Below are positions 9,158-17,959 of a stretch of DNA of 64,000 nt, one piece after another (within the stretch, counting starts at the first letter, position 1; every line of letters begins with the position of its first letter). Position numbers and translations under genes: made by a program. Under the pieces are notes generated by a model that was not told the DNA's origin, ran no database searches, and worked only from the letters and a program-made list of their open reading frames with translations. Origin of the DNA: Candidatus Cloacimonadota bacterium (GTDB lineage Bacteria; Cloacimonadota; Cloacimonadia; Cloacimonadales; WRIO01); contig WRLO01000004.1 of the NCBI GenBank assembly GCA_009777575.1, positions 1-64,000 of the forward strand, written 5' to 3'.

Positions 9158-9354
9158 GCCTATATCAAGTTTTGGGTTAATTTTTTTCTTTGCCTAAAAT
9201 AGTCAAGCGTTTTTTTTATTTCATTGTTATGACTTCATTGAAATATAACTAAACTCCATCTTTATAAATCCATATTTTATGTATTTTATAATGAATATTA
9301 GAATTACTATTAAAGCAGAAATTTTACCCATTTTTCTGGTTTTTTATTTTTTAC

Positions 9355-9384
9355 TTGACAAAATTTGCTTTATGACAAATTTTG
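9355..9384 (+). promoter_or_regulatory. Putative promoter (TTGACA-N19-TTTTG)
   Basis: TTGACA at 9355-9360 and TTTTG at 9380-9384, spaced by 19 bases like the other promoters of this window. It sits 22 bp before the ATG at 9407, with AGGAGG in between. Confidence 0.55.
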
Positions 9385-9406
9385 CGAAAATACTTAGGAG
9401 GTATAA

Positions 9407-10063
9407 ATGAAAAGGTATTTAATATTCGGATTAGCCCTAATCTCTTTGGCTTCGTGTTATGTTAATGTATCTCAAATTGAGGAAATAAATAATAGACTCT
9501 CAAACCACGATGCTCGTTTAGCTAGTTTGTCAGAACAAGTTATGATGATTGATTTTGAGATTAATAGCCAAACTCAGAATCAACGAACCGAGTCTTCCAA
9601 TCCGCCCGCATCACAACACACAACTCTGCTACCACAAACAAATGTTTCTACAACACAGACAAGTTCTCTAAACATAATTTCTGAAGTTGATGTTAGTAGA
9701 ATATATGATGAAGGCACTAGACAATTTGAAAGAAGGGATTTTTCTTCTGCAATTAACAGTTTCAGAACCATCACAACTCAGACTACAAACCGAGATTTTT
9801 TAGCAAATTCACATTTTTTTATTGGAGAATCTTTTTTTAATATGGGAGATTTTACTGCTTCTAGAAATTCATTTCAAACAGTTTTGGATCAGTTCCCAAA
9901 CTCAAGTAAAGCAATAGATTCTAAAGTAAAAATAGCAATGACACATATTCGACAAAACAGACCAGAGCAAGCCAGAATTATACTCGAAACTGTCAGAAGG
10001 GAGCATCCAAATTATGCTGAGATGTCTGTTGTGGAGCAGAATTTAAGATTGACAACGCGATAA
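9407..10063 (+). CDS. CpoB/YbgF-like TPR lipoprotein
   Basis: A 218-aa protein with a lipobox (LASC, Cys17), a short coiled coil (about 23-55), a low-complexity Gln/Thr/Ser linker, and two to three tetratricopeptide-type repeats in the C-terminal half (blocks FERRDFSSAINSF, FNMGDFTASRNSF and later). This layout matches CpoB/YbgF, the periplasmic partner of the Tol-Pal system that coordinates cell-envelope constriction, but here it is lipid-anchored and no tol genes are adjacent. AGGAGG lies 6 bp before the ATG. It is separated by 192 bp from the next gene, so it may be monocistronic. Confidence 0.7.
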   Translation: MKRYLIFGLALISLASCYVNVSQIEEINNRLSNHDARLASLSEQVMMIDFEINSQTQNQRTESSNPPASQHTTLLPQTNVSTTQTSSLNIISEVDVSRIYDEGTRQFERRDFSSAINSFRTITTQTTNRDFLANSHFFIGESFFNMGDFTASRNSFQTVLDQFPNSSKAIDSKVKIAMTHIRQNRPEQARIILETVRREHPNYAEMSVVEQNLRLTTR

Positions 10064-10255
10064 ATACTTGGAGATTGATCAGAGATTTTTTGAATTTATT
10101 CACTATTAACCTAATAAATCAAAAATTTACTCGATCATTCTTTATAACTAGATGAAACCAATACCTTTCATAATATCCGAAACAGAAAGATAGTAGTAGA
10201 ATCAAGGATAAAATGAAGCAAAAACTCACATAACAATTTAGGAGAAAAAATTAGG

Positions 10256-10756
10256 ATGAAAAAATACTTAATTTATATTTTGATTATTCTTAACATAAGC
10301 TTGTTGAGAAGCGAGTTCTTAGAGTTTTATGATTCTGAATATAATGCTCATATCGGCAGTGTTGCTAGAACAGACAATTTTCAGACTTTTGTTTATGATG
10401 GATATAAATTCGCTGTTTTAGAAGATTTAGATCACACTCGTTTTTTTATTATTTCTACCGATTATTCTATGGTAACAGGTTATCGAGGCACAACAACAAT
10501 GGGTATTATCATTAAAAATGATTTAACGGTCGAAAGCTTGGAAATCATAGATAGTGAAGAAACGCGTGGTTATATAAGCAGATTGATTTCAATGGGTTTT
10601 CCACAAAGATTTCAAAACTTCAAACAGGGTGATGACATTGAGATAATCACTGGGGCTACCATGACTAGTGAGGCTATATTAATTTCTGTGAATGAATGTA
10701 TTGAGATATTTAGACCTATTATTGAGGCTTGGATTTTGAAAGCAGTAGGAGAATAG
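10256..10756 (+). CDS. FMN-binding domain protein (RnfG/NqrC-like fold)
   Basis: A 166-aa protein with an N-terminal signal or anchor (about 1-19) and an FMN-binding domain. Seen: the core GYRGTTTMGIII then ESLEIIDSEETRGY, and the flavinylation motif ITGATMTS (about 131-138), where the Thr of GAT (about 135) would be the residue carrying covalent FMN when modified by an ApbE-type flavin transferase. It is probably an extracytoplasmic electron-transfer protein. It stands alone rather than within an rnf or nqr cluster, and no apbE is in the window. It converges with fliI (32 bp apart) without an obvious terminator between. Confidence 0.85.
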   Translation: MKKYLIYILIILNISLLRSEFLEFYDSEYNAHIGSVARTDNFQTFVYDGYKFAVLEDLDHTRFFIISTDYSMVTGYRGTTTMGIIIKNDLTVESLEIIDSEETRGYISRLISMGFPQRFQNFKQGDDIEIITGATMTSEAILISVNECIEIFRPIIEAWILKAVGE

Positions 10757-10788
10757 TGGAGAGGGACGCACTGAAAAAAATATATATA

Positions 10789-12183
10789 CTACAATATTTT
10801 CTTCAACAATTCCAATGTTTCTTCAAAATCTGAGTGATCCTCGACAAACTGTTTGGTAAAATTATTTATAGCCTCTATCTTTGCTATTGCTTGATCTATT
10901 TTTAGATTTGAGCCGGGTGAATATGCGCCTATATTGATAATATCTTCTGCATCTTTATATATAGCAAGGAGTTCAACTATTTTAAAGGCAATATCGCGGT
11001 GTTCACGGGTGATGACTGCATTCATGACACGGCTGATACTTGTAAGTATATCAATAGCTGGATAATGATTTTTTGAAGCAATTTTTCTTGAAAGGACAAT
11101 ATGTCCGTCCAATATAGAACGAGCGGCATCTGCAATAGGTTCATCCATATCATCTCCATCAACCAAGACAGTATATATTCCAGTAATAGTTCCTTTTTCT
11201 GAAGTCCCTGCTCTTTCAAGCAATTTAGGTAATGATGCAAATACAGATGGGGTATATCCTTTTGTGGTGGGTGGTTCACCTATAGCCAAGCCAATTTCCC
11301 TCATTGCCATACAATAACGGGTTACAGAATCCATCATGAATAGAACATTCAAACCTTTATCTCGGAAATATTCGGCTATAGTAGTTGCTACTAAAGCTCC
11401 TTTTACTCTCGTCAAAGCGGCTTGATCGGAGGTAGCTACGACCACAACTGATTTTTTTAGACCTTCTTCACCTAAATCACTTTCAATAAAGTCCCTGACT
11501 TCTCTTCCACGCTCACCTATCAGACCTATCACATTAATATCAGCCTTTGTGTATCTTGCCATCATGCCGAGAGTTACGCTTTTTCCGACACCGGAACCGG
11601 CAAATATACCAATTCTTTGTCCTTTTCCGCATGTTAATAGTCCATCAATTGCTCTAATACCTAGCTGTAGTGGTTCTTTAATCCTTTCCCTTTCTAGGGG
11701 ATTGGGAGGTAAAGCATAGACAGATTTTTTTTCATGAAGATTTAAATGAGTTCCTTTATCTATAGGATTTCCTAGTCCATCAAGCACTCTTCCGAGCAAT
11801 TCGAAACCCACCCCAATTGAAAAAGGTTCTCTAAATGTAGATACTCTATTACCGGGTGCTATGCCATAGAGTTCATTCAGAGGCATTAATAAAGTTTTGT
11901 CTTTTTTAAATCCTACAACTTCAGCGAGATGAACTTGTTTGTCATTTGTATGAATATAACAGACATCTCCTATAGAAGCTACTGGTCCCCAAGACTCTAC
12001 TATTAAACCAATGATTTGAGAGACAGTTCCATTTTGTCTAATAGGATTGATTTTATCAATAATAGCGTAGTATTTTTCAAAATTTAAATGTTTAAAATTT
12101 TCTACATCAGGCGATAATGTTTCTATAATAAGCTCATTTTCATTGATATTGGAATCAGGTATAGTATTATCGATATTAGTCAT
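10789..12183 (-). CDS. fliI: Flagellum-specific ATPase FliI
   Basis: Cytoplasmic ATPase that energises substrate unfolding and delivery in flagellar type III export. The 464-aa length is usual. Seen: the beta-barrel N-domain, Walker A GSGVGKSVTL, Walker B-like LFMMDSVTRY, and the F1-beta-like core. Its start overlaps the 3' end of fliH by 8 bp, pointing to translational coupling. It is the last gene of the flagellar operon; no fliJ follows on this strand. Confidence 0.96.
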   Translation of the reverse strand: MTNIDNTIPDSNINENELIIETLSPDVENFKHLNFEKYYAIIDKINPIRQNGTVSQIIGLIVESWGPVASIGDVCYIHTNDKQVHLAEVVGFKKDKTLLMPLNELYGIAPGNRVSTFREPFSIGVGFELLGRVLDGLGNPIDKGTHLNLHEKKSVYALPPNPLERERIKEPLQLGIRAIDGLLTCGKGQRIGIFAGSGVGKSVTLGMMARYTKADINVIGLIGERGREVRDFIESDLGEEGLKKSVVVVATSDQAALTRVKGALVATTIAEYFRDKGLNVLFMMDSVTRYCMAMREIGLAIGEPPTTKGYTPSVFASLPKLLERAGTSEKGTITGIYTVLVDGDDMDEPIADAARSILDGHIVLSRKIASKNHYPAIDILTSISRVMNAVITREHRDIAFKIVELLAIYKDAEDIINIGAYSPGSNLKIDQAIAKIEAINNFTKQFVEDHSDFEETLELLKKIL

Positions 12184-13072
12184 TTTTTAAAATCTGTCTT
12201 TTAATTTCTTCAAATTGAGTTTCAAGGTCTGAATCAATTGAGCCTACTTTAAAATCGATTTTACATCCTCCAGCAAGAATATTTTCATTGGAAACTATCT
12301 CGATATTTTCTGGTAGATTTATTGAAAGAGATAATTTTTGTAAATTTTCATTAACGATAGCTATATCTTCTGGGTTAACTAATATCTTTATCTCTTCTTT
12401 TTCATTGAGAAGTTCGAGGCTGCGTTTTAAATTGTTTAAGACAATTTCTGGATTGGTAATTACTTCAGTATCAATAACTTTTCTGGCAATCTTTATCATC
12501 AGTTTCAGAGCTTGTTGCTCATAATGTTCCATAAAAACTGTTGTGTATTTAGTTAAATTTTTTATCAATAGCTCGAGTTGTTCTATAACAGTCTGAACCG
12601 AAGCCAGCATTTGATTTTGGGTTTGTTTTATACCTGCTTGATTTCCATTTTGCCAAGCTGTTCTTTTTTCGGTATCCAGTTTTTCTTTATGTTCAGCGGT
12701 CAATTTTTCAATCTCCGCATTCAGCATTTTATTTATCAAGAAATATTGAGATTTTGAAAAAATAGAGTCTTCATAAGAGATTTCTTCATCAGTAAAATAA
12801 GCGTTTCTAACTTCTAAACCGGGGTTTATATCAAAAGTAAAATCAGGTATTTGATAATAAGGCAGATCATTCTCTTTAATAATCTTCTTTTGAGGCAAAT
12901 CATTTGCTGAAGTAGAATCTTCCAATTCTTCAGAAAGCGTATTATCCTCTATAATATCATCAAAAACAGTCTCGTCAAAATCCTCTGAAAGCAATATATC
13001 TTCGTTTTCTTCAGAGAAAATCTGTTCTTCAATTATTTCGATAGTTTTTTCCATCTCTTTATTAGAACTCAT
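12176..13072 (-). CDS. fliH: Flagellar export regulator FliH
   Basis: Negative regulator and stator-like partner of FliI. The 298-aa product has a long acidic, poorly conserved N terminus (about 1-95), a coiled-coil stretch (EIEKLTAEHKEKLDTEK onwards) and the FliH/V-ATPase E-type C-terminal domain (about 165-298, with LMIKIARKVIDTEV). It is somewhat longer than many FliH proteins because of the acidic extension. It sits between fliG and fliI and overlaps fliI by 8 bp. Confidence 0.9.
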   Translation of the reverse strand: MSSNKEMEKTIEIIEEQIFSEENEDILLSEDFDETVFDDIIEDNTLSEELEDSTSANDLPQKKIIKENDLPYYQIPDFTFDINPGLEVRNAYFTDEEISYEDSIFSKSQYFLINKMLNAEIEKLTAEHKEKLDTEKRTAWQNGNQAGIKQTQNQMLASVQTVIEQLELLIKNLTKYTTVFMEHYEQQALKLMIKIARKVIDTEVITNPEIVLNNLKRSLELLNEKEEIKILVNPEDIAIVNENLQKLSLSINLPENIEIVSNENILAGGCKIDFKVGSIDSDLETQFEEIKRQILKND

Positions 13073-13108
13073 TTTATGCCTCTTAAATAGACTTTATCCA
13101 AATATTAC

Positions 13109-14152
13109 TTATACAAACTCCTCAGTTCCCTTTGAAAGTTGTATTTCACCTGTTTCTTCTTTTTTACGGATAATATCAAGGATATTTTGTTGAGCAGTTT
13201 CCACGTCTTTGAGTTTTACAGGTCCGGTATAATCCATTTCTTCTCTGATGATAGTAGCAGCTCGAACTGAAATATTTTTGAATATTTTAGCCTGAACATC
13301 CTCTTCAACACTCTTTAAAGCCATAACCAAGTCTCTTTGGTCAACATCTTTGAGGATATTTTGAATAGTTCTGTCTTCGAGATAAACGATATCTTCGAAA
13401 ACGAACATAAGGTTCTTGATTTCTTGGGCAAGTTTTGGGTCTTTGATAGAAATAGCTTCGAGGATTGATTTTTCGACAGTAGAACCTACCAAATTGATAA
13501 TTTCAGCAGCAGCACGAACGCCACCAAACTGAGTTCCTTGTTGTGAAAAGTCTATTCTTTCCTCGATGATTTGTTCTACATGAGAAATCATCTCTTGTGA
13601 CACTCTTTCCATTGAAGCAAAACGCACAACAACATCGTTTCTTAGCTCTTCTGGCAGTTCGCCAAGGACATTGGCAGCTTGAATCGGCTCTAACTGAGTT
13701 AAAATTAAGGCTATGGTCTGTGGATGTTCTTTTTGAATAAAAGTCATTAATTGAGTGGCATCGACTTTCTTCAAGACATTGAAACCAGTCACCTGAAGCA
13801 TTCTTTGAATTTTTTTGATAATTTCGGAAGCTCTAGCATCACCAAGAGCACCCTCTAAAACATCTCTTGCATATTCAACACCACCAAGGCTGATAAATTC
13901 TTGCGCTTTTATCATTTCATAAAATTCTTCAAAGACAGCTTCTGTGATTTTTGGTTCTATGAATTGTGTGGTAGCTATTTTAATAGTAATTTTTTCGACA
14001 TCAGTGTCAGGTAATTCTTTAAATAAAACTGAAGAGGCTTCTTTTCCAAGCCCAATCATCAAAATGGCTGTTTTTGTCAGTCCATCATAACCTTTCAACA
14101 TGTTTTGATAGAGTTCGCTTTGGTCTTTATCAAATTTAAACTCAAAATTCAT
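13109..14152 (-). CDS. fliG: Flagellar motor switch protein FliG
   Basis: Rotor protein that transmits torque from the stator and sets rotation direction. The 347-aa product has the three FliG domains: an N-domain that binds FliF (about 25-120), a middle domain with the EHPQTIALIL motif (about 138-148), and a C-domain with the charged torque helix (VYLEDRTIQNILKDVDQRD). RBS and ATG are unambiguous. Order fliF-fliG-fliH is the standard one. Confidence 0.97.
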   Translation of the reverse strand: MNFEFKFDKDQSELYQNMLKGYDGLTKTAILMIGLGKEASSVLFKELPDTDVEKITIKIATTQFIEPKITEAVFEEFYEMIKAQEFISLGGVEYARDVLEGALGDARASEIIKKIQRMLQVTGFNVLKKVDATQLMTFIQKEHPQTIALILTQLEPIQAANVLGELPEELRNDVVVRFASMERVSQEMISHVEQIIEERIDFSQQGTQFGGVRAAAEIINLVGSTVEKSILEAISIKDPKLAQEIKNLMFVFEDIVYLEDRTIQNILKDVDQRDLVMALKSVEEDVQAKIFKNISVRAATIIREEMDYTGPVKLKDVETAQQNILDIIRKKEETGEIQLSKGTEEFV

Positions 14153-14275
14153 AATAAATCCTTCCTTTGTGAGTTTCGAATGTATTGGCTAACTGCATAT
14201 TTTGTATATATATACTGAATGCAACCTACAGGGAGCATACAGGGAGGGTAATAAAGCCAATACATCAAAAAACTT

Positions 14276-15922
14276 TTAGCCTATCTGTCCATATTGTTTA
14301 TCAAGTAGCCAGCTTTTAATCAACCTAACAGCTACTTCTGGATTTTCTATGACAAATTTCTGTACAGCTTCTTGCAAGAGCATAGCTTCAGTTTGCTCTA
14401 TAGTTATGTCTCGCATAGGTTTAAATGTCATCTGGATTTTTGAATCTCCCATTGGCATACCTTCATCTCCTTCAGGATAAAAGCCTTCTGGACCAACACC
14501 TTCAACAAAAGCTGGTCTCAAATCCGGCTCCAATAATTCCTCTTCTACTACTTCTTCTTCAATGACTTCTTCTTCTTCCTCTGGCTTAGCAAATATCTTC
14601 TTGAATTGAGAAATTAAAACTAAGACGAGAACAATCAAAACAACGATCACCGCACCTCTTTCAGCGAGAGCAATGTATTGCCTAATCATTTCTTGTCTTT
14701 CGCGTTCAGCCCTAGCGAATTCAGAATCAGCTCTATCGAAGAGCATATTACTAACAACTATGAGATCACCTCTAGCTTGGTCAAAACCAATTGAACCTCT
14801 GACAAGAGCGTCTATTTGGTTTAGTTCGGCTTCGGATCTTTCAATATACTCTATAGTTTCTCGACCATTTTCGAGAGTTCGATTTGTTCTATGGTTCACA
14901 TTTACGGATACAGTAAGTCTTTTGATATCGCCGACTTGGTTTCTTCTAGTGGAAACGGTAGAACTGATTTCAAAATTGGTAATTTGATGCTCATTAACAG
15001 TGGCAACGCTGTCTCTGAGGTTTGTTATATTGTTTAATGAAATTTCTTCAGAACGGACGACTTGCCCATCTGGGTCAAAAATTTCCATAGTGGTTTCAAC
15101 TTGGTCAAAATTTACAACAGCATTGACACGAACAACAGAATTACCAAAACCGAGCATTTCATCAAGCATAGATTGGACTCTTGTCTGATATTGATTTTCT
15201 ACTTGATTTTGAATTCTAAGTTGTTGATTTGAAAGTCCAGCGAGGTTATCATCGAAATTTTCAGTCAAGGTTCGCCCGTCTTGGTCAATAATAGTTATTC
15301 TAGAAGGGTCTAAACCCTCTACAGAAGAAGCAATAAGGTTTGTAATCCCTTGAATTTGATTTTCGTTCAATCTTCTGGAAAGTCTTAAAGATACACCAGC
15401 GGAAGGCTCTCTTTGGTCTTCTCTAAATATTCTTTCTTCAGGAAAAACTAAATGGATACGAACATCCTCCACACCGTTGATAGAAGCTATAGTTCTTTGT
15501 AGTTCACCTTCCATAGCCCTTCGCCAATTGACATTTCTCTGAACAAATTCTGTGGTTCCGAGCGTGGTTCTATCAAATATTTCAAACCCAACTCCGTGAT
15601 TTCTCATGCCAATATTATCCGAGGCGAGAGCAATTCGTATCTCATAGACCCTATCTTGGGGAATAAAAATACTTGTTCCCTCATCACGAAGGCGATAAGG
15701 GATTTGAAGTTCATTTAACCTATTTATAGTTCTTTGAGCATCTTCTGCGGTAAGTCTAGAAAACAATAGACCATATTCAGTTCCTGTAGACCAGGAAATC
15801 ATCCAAATTATTATCCCAAAAGTTACAGCAAGTAGAATAGCAATCATCAATCTTTGACGCAATTCTAAGCGAGCGTAAACTTCTTTTATTTTGTCCAAAA
15901 CATGTTGAAAATTTTCTTTCAT
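14276..15922 (-). CDS. fliF: Flagellar MS-ring protein FliF
   Basis: Forms the MS ring in the inner membrane, the base of the flagellar rotor and export gate housing. The 548-aa product has an N-terminal transmembrane segment (about 23-44), the ring-building motifs (YGLLFSRLTAEDAQRTINRL; GVGFEIFDRTTLGTTEFVQR in two blocks), a long periplasmic region, a second transmembrane helix (about 425-446), and an acidic cytoplasmic tail that would bind FliG. It is followed by fliG after 123 bp. Confidence 0.97.
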   Translation of the reverse strand: MKENFQHVLDKIKEVYARLELRQRLMIAILLAVTFGIIIWMISWSTGTEYGLLFSRLTAEDAQRTINRLNELQIPYRLRDEGTSIFIPQDRVYEIRIALASDNIGMRNHGVGFEIFDRTTLGTTEFVQRNVNWRRAMEGELQRTIASINGVEDVRIHLVFPEERIFREDQREPSAGVSLRLSRRLNENQIQGITNLIASSVEGLDPSRITIIDQDGRTLTENFDDNLAGLSNQQLRIQNQVENQYQTRVQSMLDEMLGFGNSVVRVNAVVNFDQVETTMEIFDPDGQVVRSEEISLNNITNLRDSVATVNEHQITNFEISSTVSTRRNQVGDIKRLTVSVNVNHRTNRTLENGRETIEYIERSEAELNQIDALVRGSIGFDQARGDLIVVSNMLFDRADSEFARAERERQEMIRQYIALAERGAVIVVLIVLVLVLISQFKKIFAKPEEEEEVIEEEVVEEELLEPDLRPAFVEGVGPEGFYPEGDEGMPMGDSKIQMTFKPMRDITIEQTEAMLLQEAVQKFVIENPEVAVRLIKSWLLDKQYGQIG

Positions 15923-15960
15923 AAACCTTTACTCCTTTTGTAAAGACTAAATCATTTAAT

Positions 15961-16266
15961 CTACATACTAGTTTTCATGACTTCACGATAAGCTTCGAGC
16001 ATTTTATTTCTAATCTCCATGACCATTTCAAAGCTCATATTTGCTTTTTCTACGGCAGTCATGACTTCGTGAGCATCAATTTCCTCACCAGCAATCATTC
16101 TTTGAATATCCCTGTCAGCTTTTAATTGCAAATCATTTGCTTCATTGATATAATTTTTCAAAGTGTCATTGAAAGTAACTCCAGACACATTACCGCTTCT
16201 GGGAGTAGGTATAGTTTGTCCTACACTGGTAAGCTGGTTTATGGCACTCAATCTTGGATCTGACAT
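15961..16266 (-). CDS. fliE: Flagellar hook-basal body protein FliE
   Basis: Adaptor between the MS ring and the proximal rod. The 101-aa product has the FliE C-terminal signature: IDAHEVMTAVEKANMSFEMV followed by EIRNKMLEAYREVM. Its place directly before fliF is canonical. GGAGG precedes the ATG. Confidence 0.95.
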   Translation of the reverse strand: MSDPRLSAINQLTSVGQTIPTPRSGNVSGVTFNDTLKNYINEANDLQLKADRDIQRMIAGEEIDAHEVMTAVEKANMSFEMVMEIRNKMLEAYREVMKTSM

Positions 16267-16311
16267 TTATTCCTCCTATAAACTATTGCCTAATGGCTAT
16301 TTCGTAAATTT

Positions 16312-16620
16312 TTACAATCTTATATCAATCTGACTTCCTTTCAGAAAATCAGAATATCTTGTGCTATTATAAGGTGAAGAAATGTTCTTTTCTACATTAG
16401 AATCACCAAACACCTCTTTAAGCACTTTTTTTTCGTCTATACTTAAAAATTCGCGTATATCACTGCTAATTTTGTTCACATTTTCATCACTTATATGGTC
16501 TTTTGCGTTATTTTTTGGCATAGCCACTTTTTCGTCAACATTTTTTTTATAAGCATTATGAAACTTGTTCATCACGGTGACTTGCGGATTAGTATAATTG
16601 TTTGTGATATTGATAGCCAT
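16312..16620 (-). CDS. Unknown small protein of the flagellar rod operon
   Basis: A 102-aa protein not recognised as any named flagellar component. It has an Asn-rich N terminus, a basic central part, and a predicted helix (REFLSIDEKKVLKEVFGDS, about 56-74) before a short tail. A good RBS (GGAGA, 7 bp before ATG) and tight placement between flgC (27 bp) and fliE (45 bp) argue that it is a real gene of rod or export assembly. It could be a rod chaperone or anti-aggregation factor, but nothing in the sequence proves this. Confidence 0.75.
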   Translation of the reverse strand: MAINITNNYTNPQVTVMNKFHNAYKKNVDEKVAMPKNNAKDHISDENVNKISSDIREFLSIDEKKVLKEVFGDSNVEKNISSPYNSTRYSDFLKGSQIDIRL

Positions 16621-16647
16621 TTGTTATCTCCTTTTATAAGTTACAAG

Positions 16648-17163
16648 TTAGATTCTTAAAGCATTTCTGACCATATCTTTTGCAGTATTTAAAGCAGTAA
16701 CATTTGCTTCGTAGCTTCTGGAAGCAGTGATCAGGTCAATCATTTCTTGAACAGGATTAATATTTGGCATAGCAACATATCCTTCGCTATTCGCATCAGG
16801 ATGAGCTGGGTCAAAGACCATTCTAAAAGGCGAAGGGTCTTCAATGATATCGCGAACATGGGTTCCAAATCTTGGATGGTCCATAATGTGTCTGAAAGGC
16901 TGAGCAGGAAAATGTGCATTTGCAGATTCAGCCATTTCAATTCTTGGGTCTTGAAAAACATCAGCGAATTGCTCACCTTGTCTTCCTCTTTCAATTTGAA
17001 CAATTTTTCTTCTGTAAGGTGTTCCGTCTTCAGTTCTGGTGGTATCAACATTGGCAAGATTTTCAGAAACCGTGTTCATGCGGGTTCTTTGAACGGAAAG
17101 TCCTTGGGCACTGATGCCCATAGAACTAAATAACGATCTTGATACATAAGCCGTTGGTAACAT
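16648..17163 (-). CDS. flgC: Flagellar basal-body rod protein FlgC
   Basis: Proximal rod subunit. The 171-aa product carries the N-terminal rod motif GLSVQRTRMNTVSENLANVD and the C-terminal helix EMIDLITASRSYEANVTALN, which pair as a coiled coil in all axial proteins. Its ATG overlaps the flgB stop by one base (TAATG), so the two are translationally coupled. Confidence 0.97.
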   Translation of the reverse strand: MLPTAYVSRSLFSSMGISAQGLSVQRTRMNTVSENLANVDTTRTEDGTPYRRKIVQIERGRQGEQFADVFQDPRIEMAESANAHFPAQPFRHIMDHPRFGTHVRDIIEDPSPFRMVFDPAHPDANSEGYVAMPNINPVQEMIDLITASRSYEANVTALNTAKDMVRNALRI

Positions 17164-17579
17164 TAAGCTCTCCCTCGAATCGCACCTTTAATATTTGCGA
17201 ATCTTTTTCCTATTAATTTTGTGCTCATTTCATATCTAAGCATATTCTCTGCCATTTCAGCCATTTCTTTGTCAATATCAACATTGTTTAAACCGGAATC
17301 ATTTAAAGGGTCATCTTTTAAACCGACAACAGGTTTGATTTGGCTGAAATTTTTAGCTCCTAAAGGTAAATGATTGTCATCAGTTCTGCGTCCACGAACT
17401 GCATTAGGATTAAGACTTCTTTTATATTCTTCTTCAAATGAAACTTCCAATGCTTTGTAACCTGGTGTCATGGCATTGGCTATGTTGTTACTAATAGTCT
17501 TCTGTCTTAAAGAGTAAACATTCATACTCTTTTCAAGGTCTGGAACAACAGTCCTATTAAATAATAAATTTGAAAGCAT
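17163..17579 (-). CDS. flgB: Flagellar basal-body rod protein FlgB
   Basis: Proximal rod subunit and first gene of the operon. The 138-aa product has the rod signature RQKTISNNIANAMTPGYK and a C-terminal helix MAENMLRYEMSTKLIGKRF. GGAGG lies 6 bp upstream of ATG. A sigma-54 promoter is 45-61 bp upstream of the start (17625-17640). Confidence 0.97.
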   Translation of the reverse strand: MLSNLLFNRTVVPDLEKSMNVYSLRQKTISNNIANAMTPGYKALEVSFEEEYKRSLNPNAVRGRRTDDNHLPLGAKNFSQIKPVVGLKDDPLNDSGLNNVDIDKEMAEMAENMLRYEMSTKLIGKRFANIKGAIRGRA

Positions 17580-17624
17580 CCTTTACCTCCATTGTGATTT
17601 TTTTTCTTATATAGTTTTTTATAA

Positions 17625-17640
17625 AGCAATTTCAGTGCCA
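17625..17640 (-). promoter_or_regulatory. Sigma-54 (RpoN) promoter of the flagellar operon
   Basis: On the minus strand TGGCACTGAAATTGCT matches the RpoN consensus TGGCAC-N5-TTGC, with GG and GC separated by exactly 10 bases. It lies 46 bp upstream of the flgB ATG, leaving room for a transcription start near 17614. It predicts that the flgB-fliI operon needs an NtrC-family activator such as FlrC/FleR; none is in the window. Confidence 0.85.
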
Positions 17641-17750
17641 AAGTATTTTTGTTCAATTTTACATCTACATAAATGAGTGGAATCCACAAAGTAGGTTGTC
17701 ATAATATTCGTTAGGAATAAAAAATGAAATAAGTATTATTGATATTGAAT

Positions 17751-17834
17751 ATGTCAATCGGAGATTGACGCTACGATATATGTCAATCGGAGATTGACGC
17801 TACGGGTTTATGTCAATCGGAGATTGACGCTACG
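17751..17834. repeat. Three tandem hairpin repeats upstream of the flagellar operon
   Basis: Three copies (17751, 17780, 17810; spacing 29-30 bp) of a unit with stem GTCAATC-GGA-GATTGAC followed by GCTACG. They lie between the phosphoesterase stop and the flgB promoter. The rest of the 17580-17959 spacer is AT-rich with no gene. Confidence 0.85.
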
Positions 17835-17959
17835 GTAATTGCTATTGAAAGGAAATATATCATTCAATAAAAATCAGAAAATATTTCTCAATAGAAAAAT
17901 TTTATTTGGAAATATTTTCCAATATAATATCTATACTAATCCAAAATGGAAGTTTATCA

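Larger units (their letters stand above)
9106..9406. other. Divergent regulatory region
   Basis: AT-rich spacer between the divergent barrel gene and cpoB-like gene. It holds the Fur-like box (9141-9157) and the promoter-like pair at 9355-9384; I see nothing else in it. Confidence 0.6.

Noticed and set aside
17751-17834. Short CRISPR candidate of three repeats
   Set aside because: Intervals are only 4-6 bp, too short for spacers; these are tandem hairpins.
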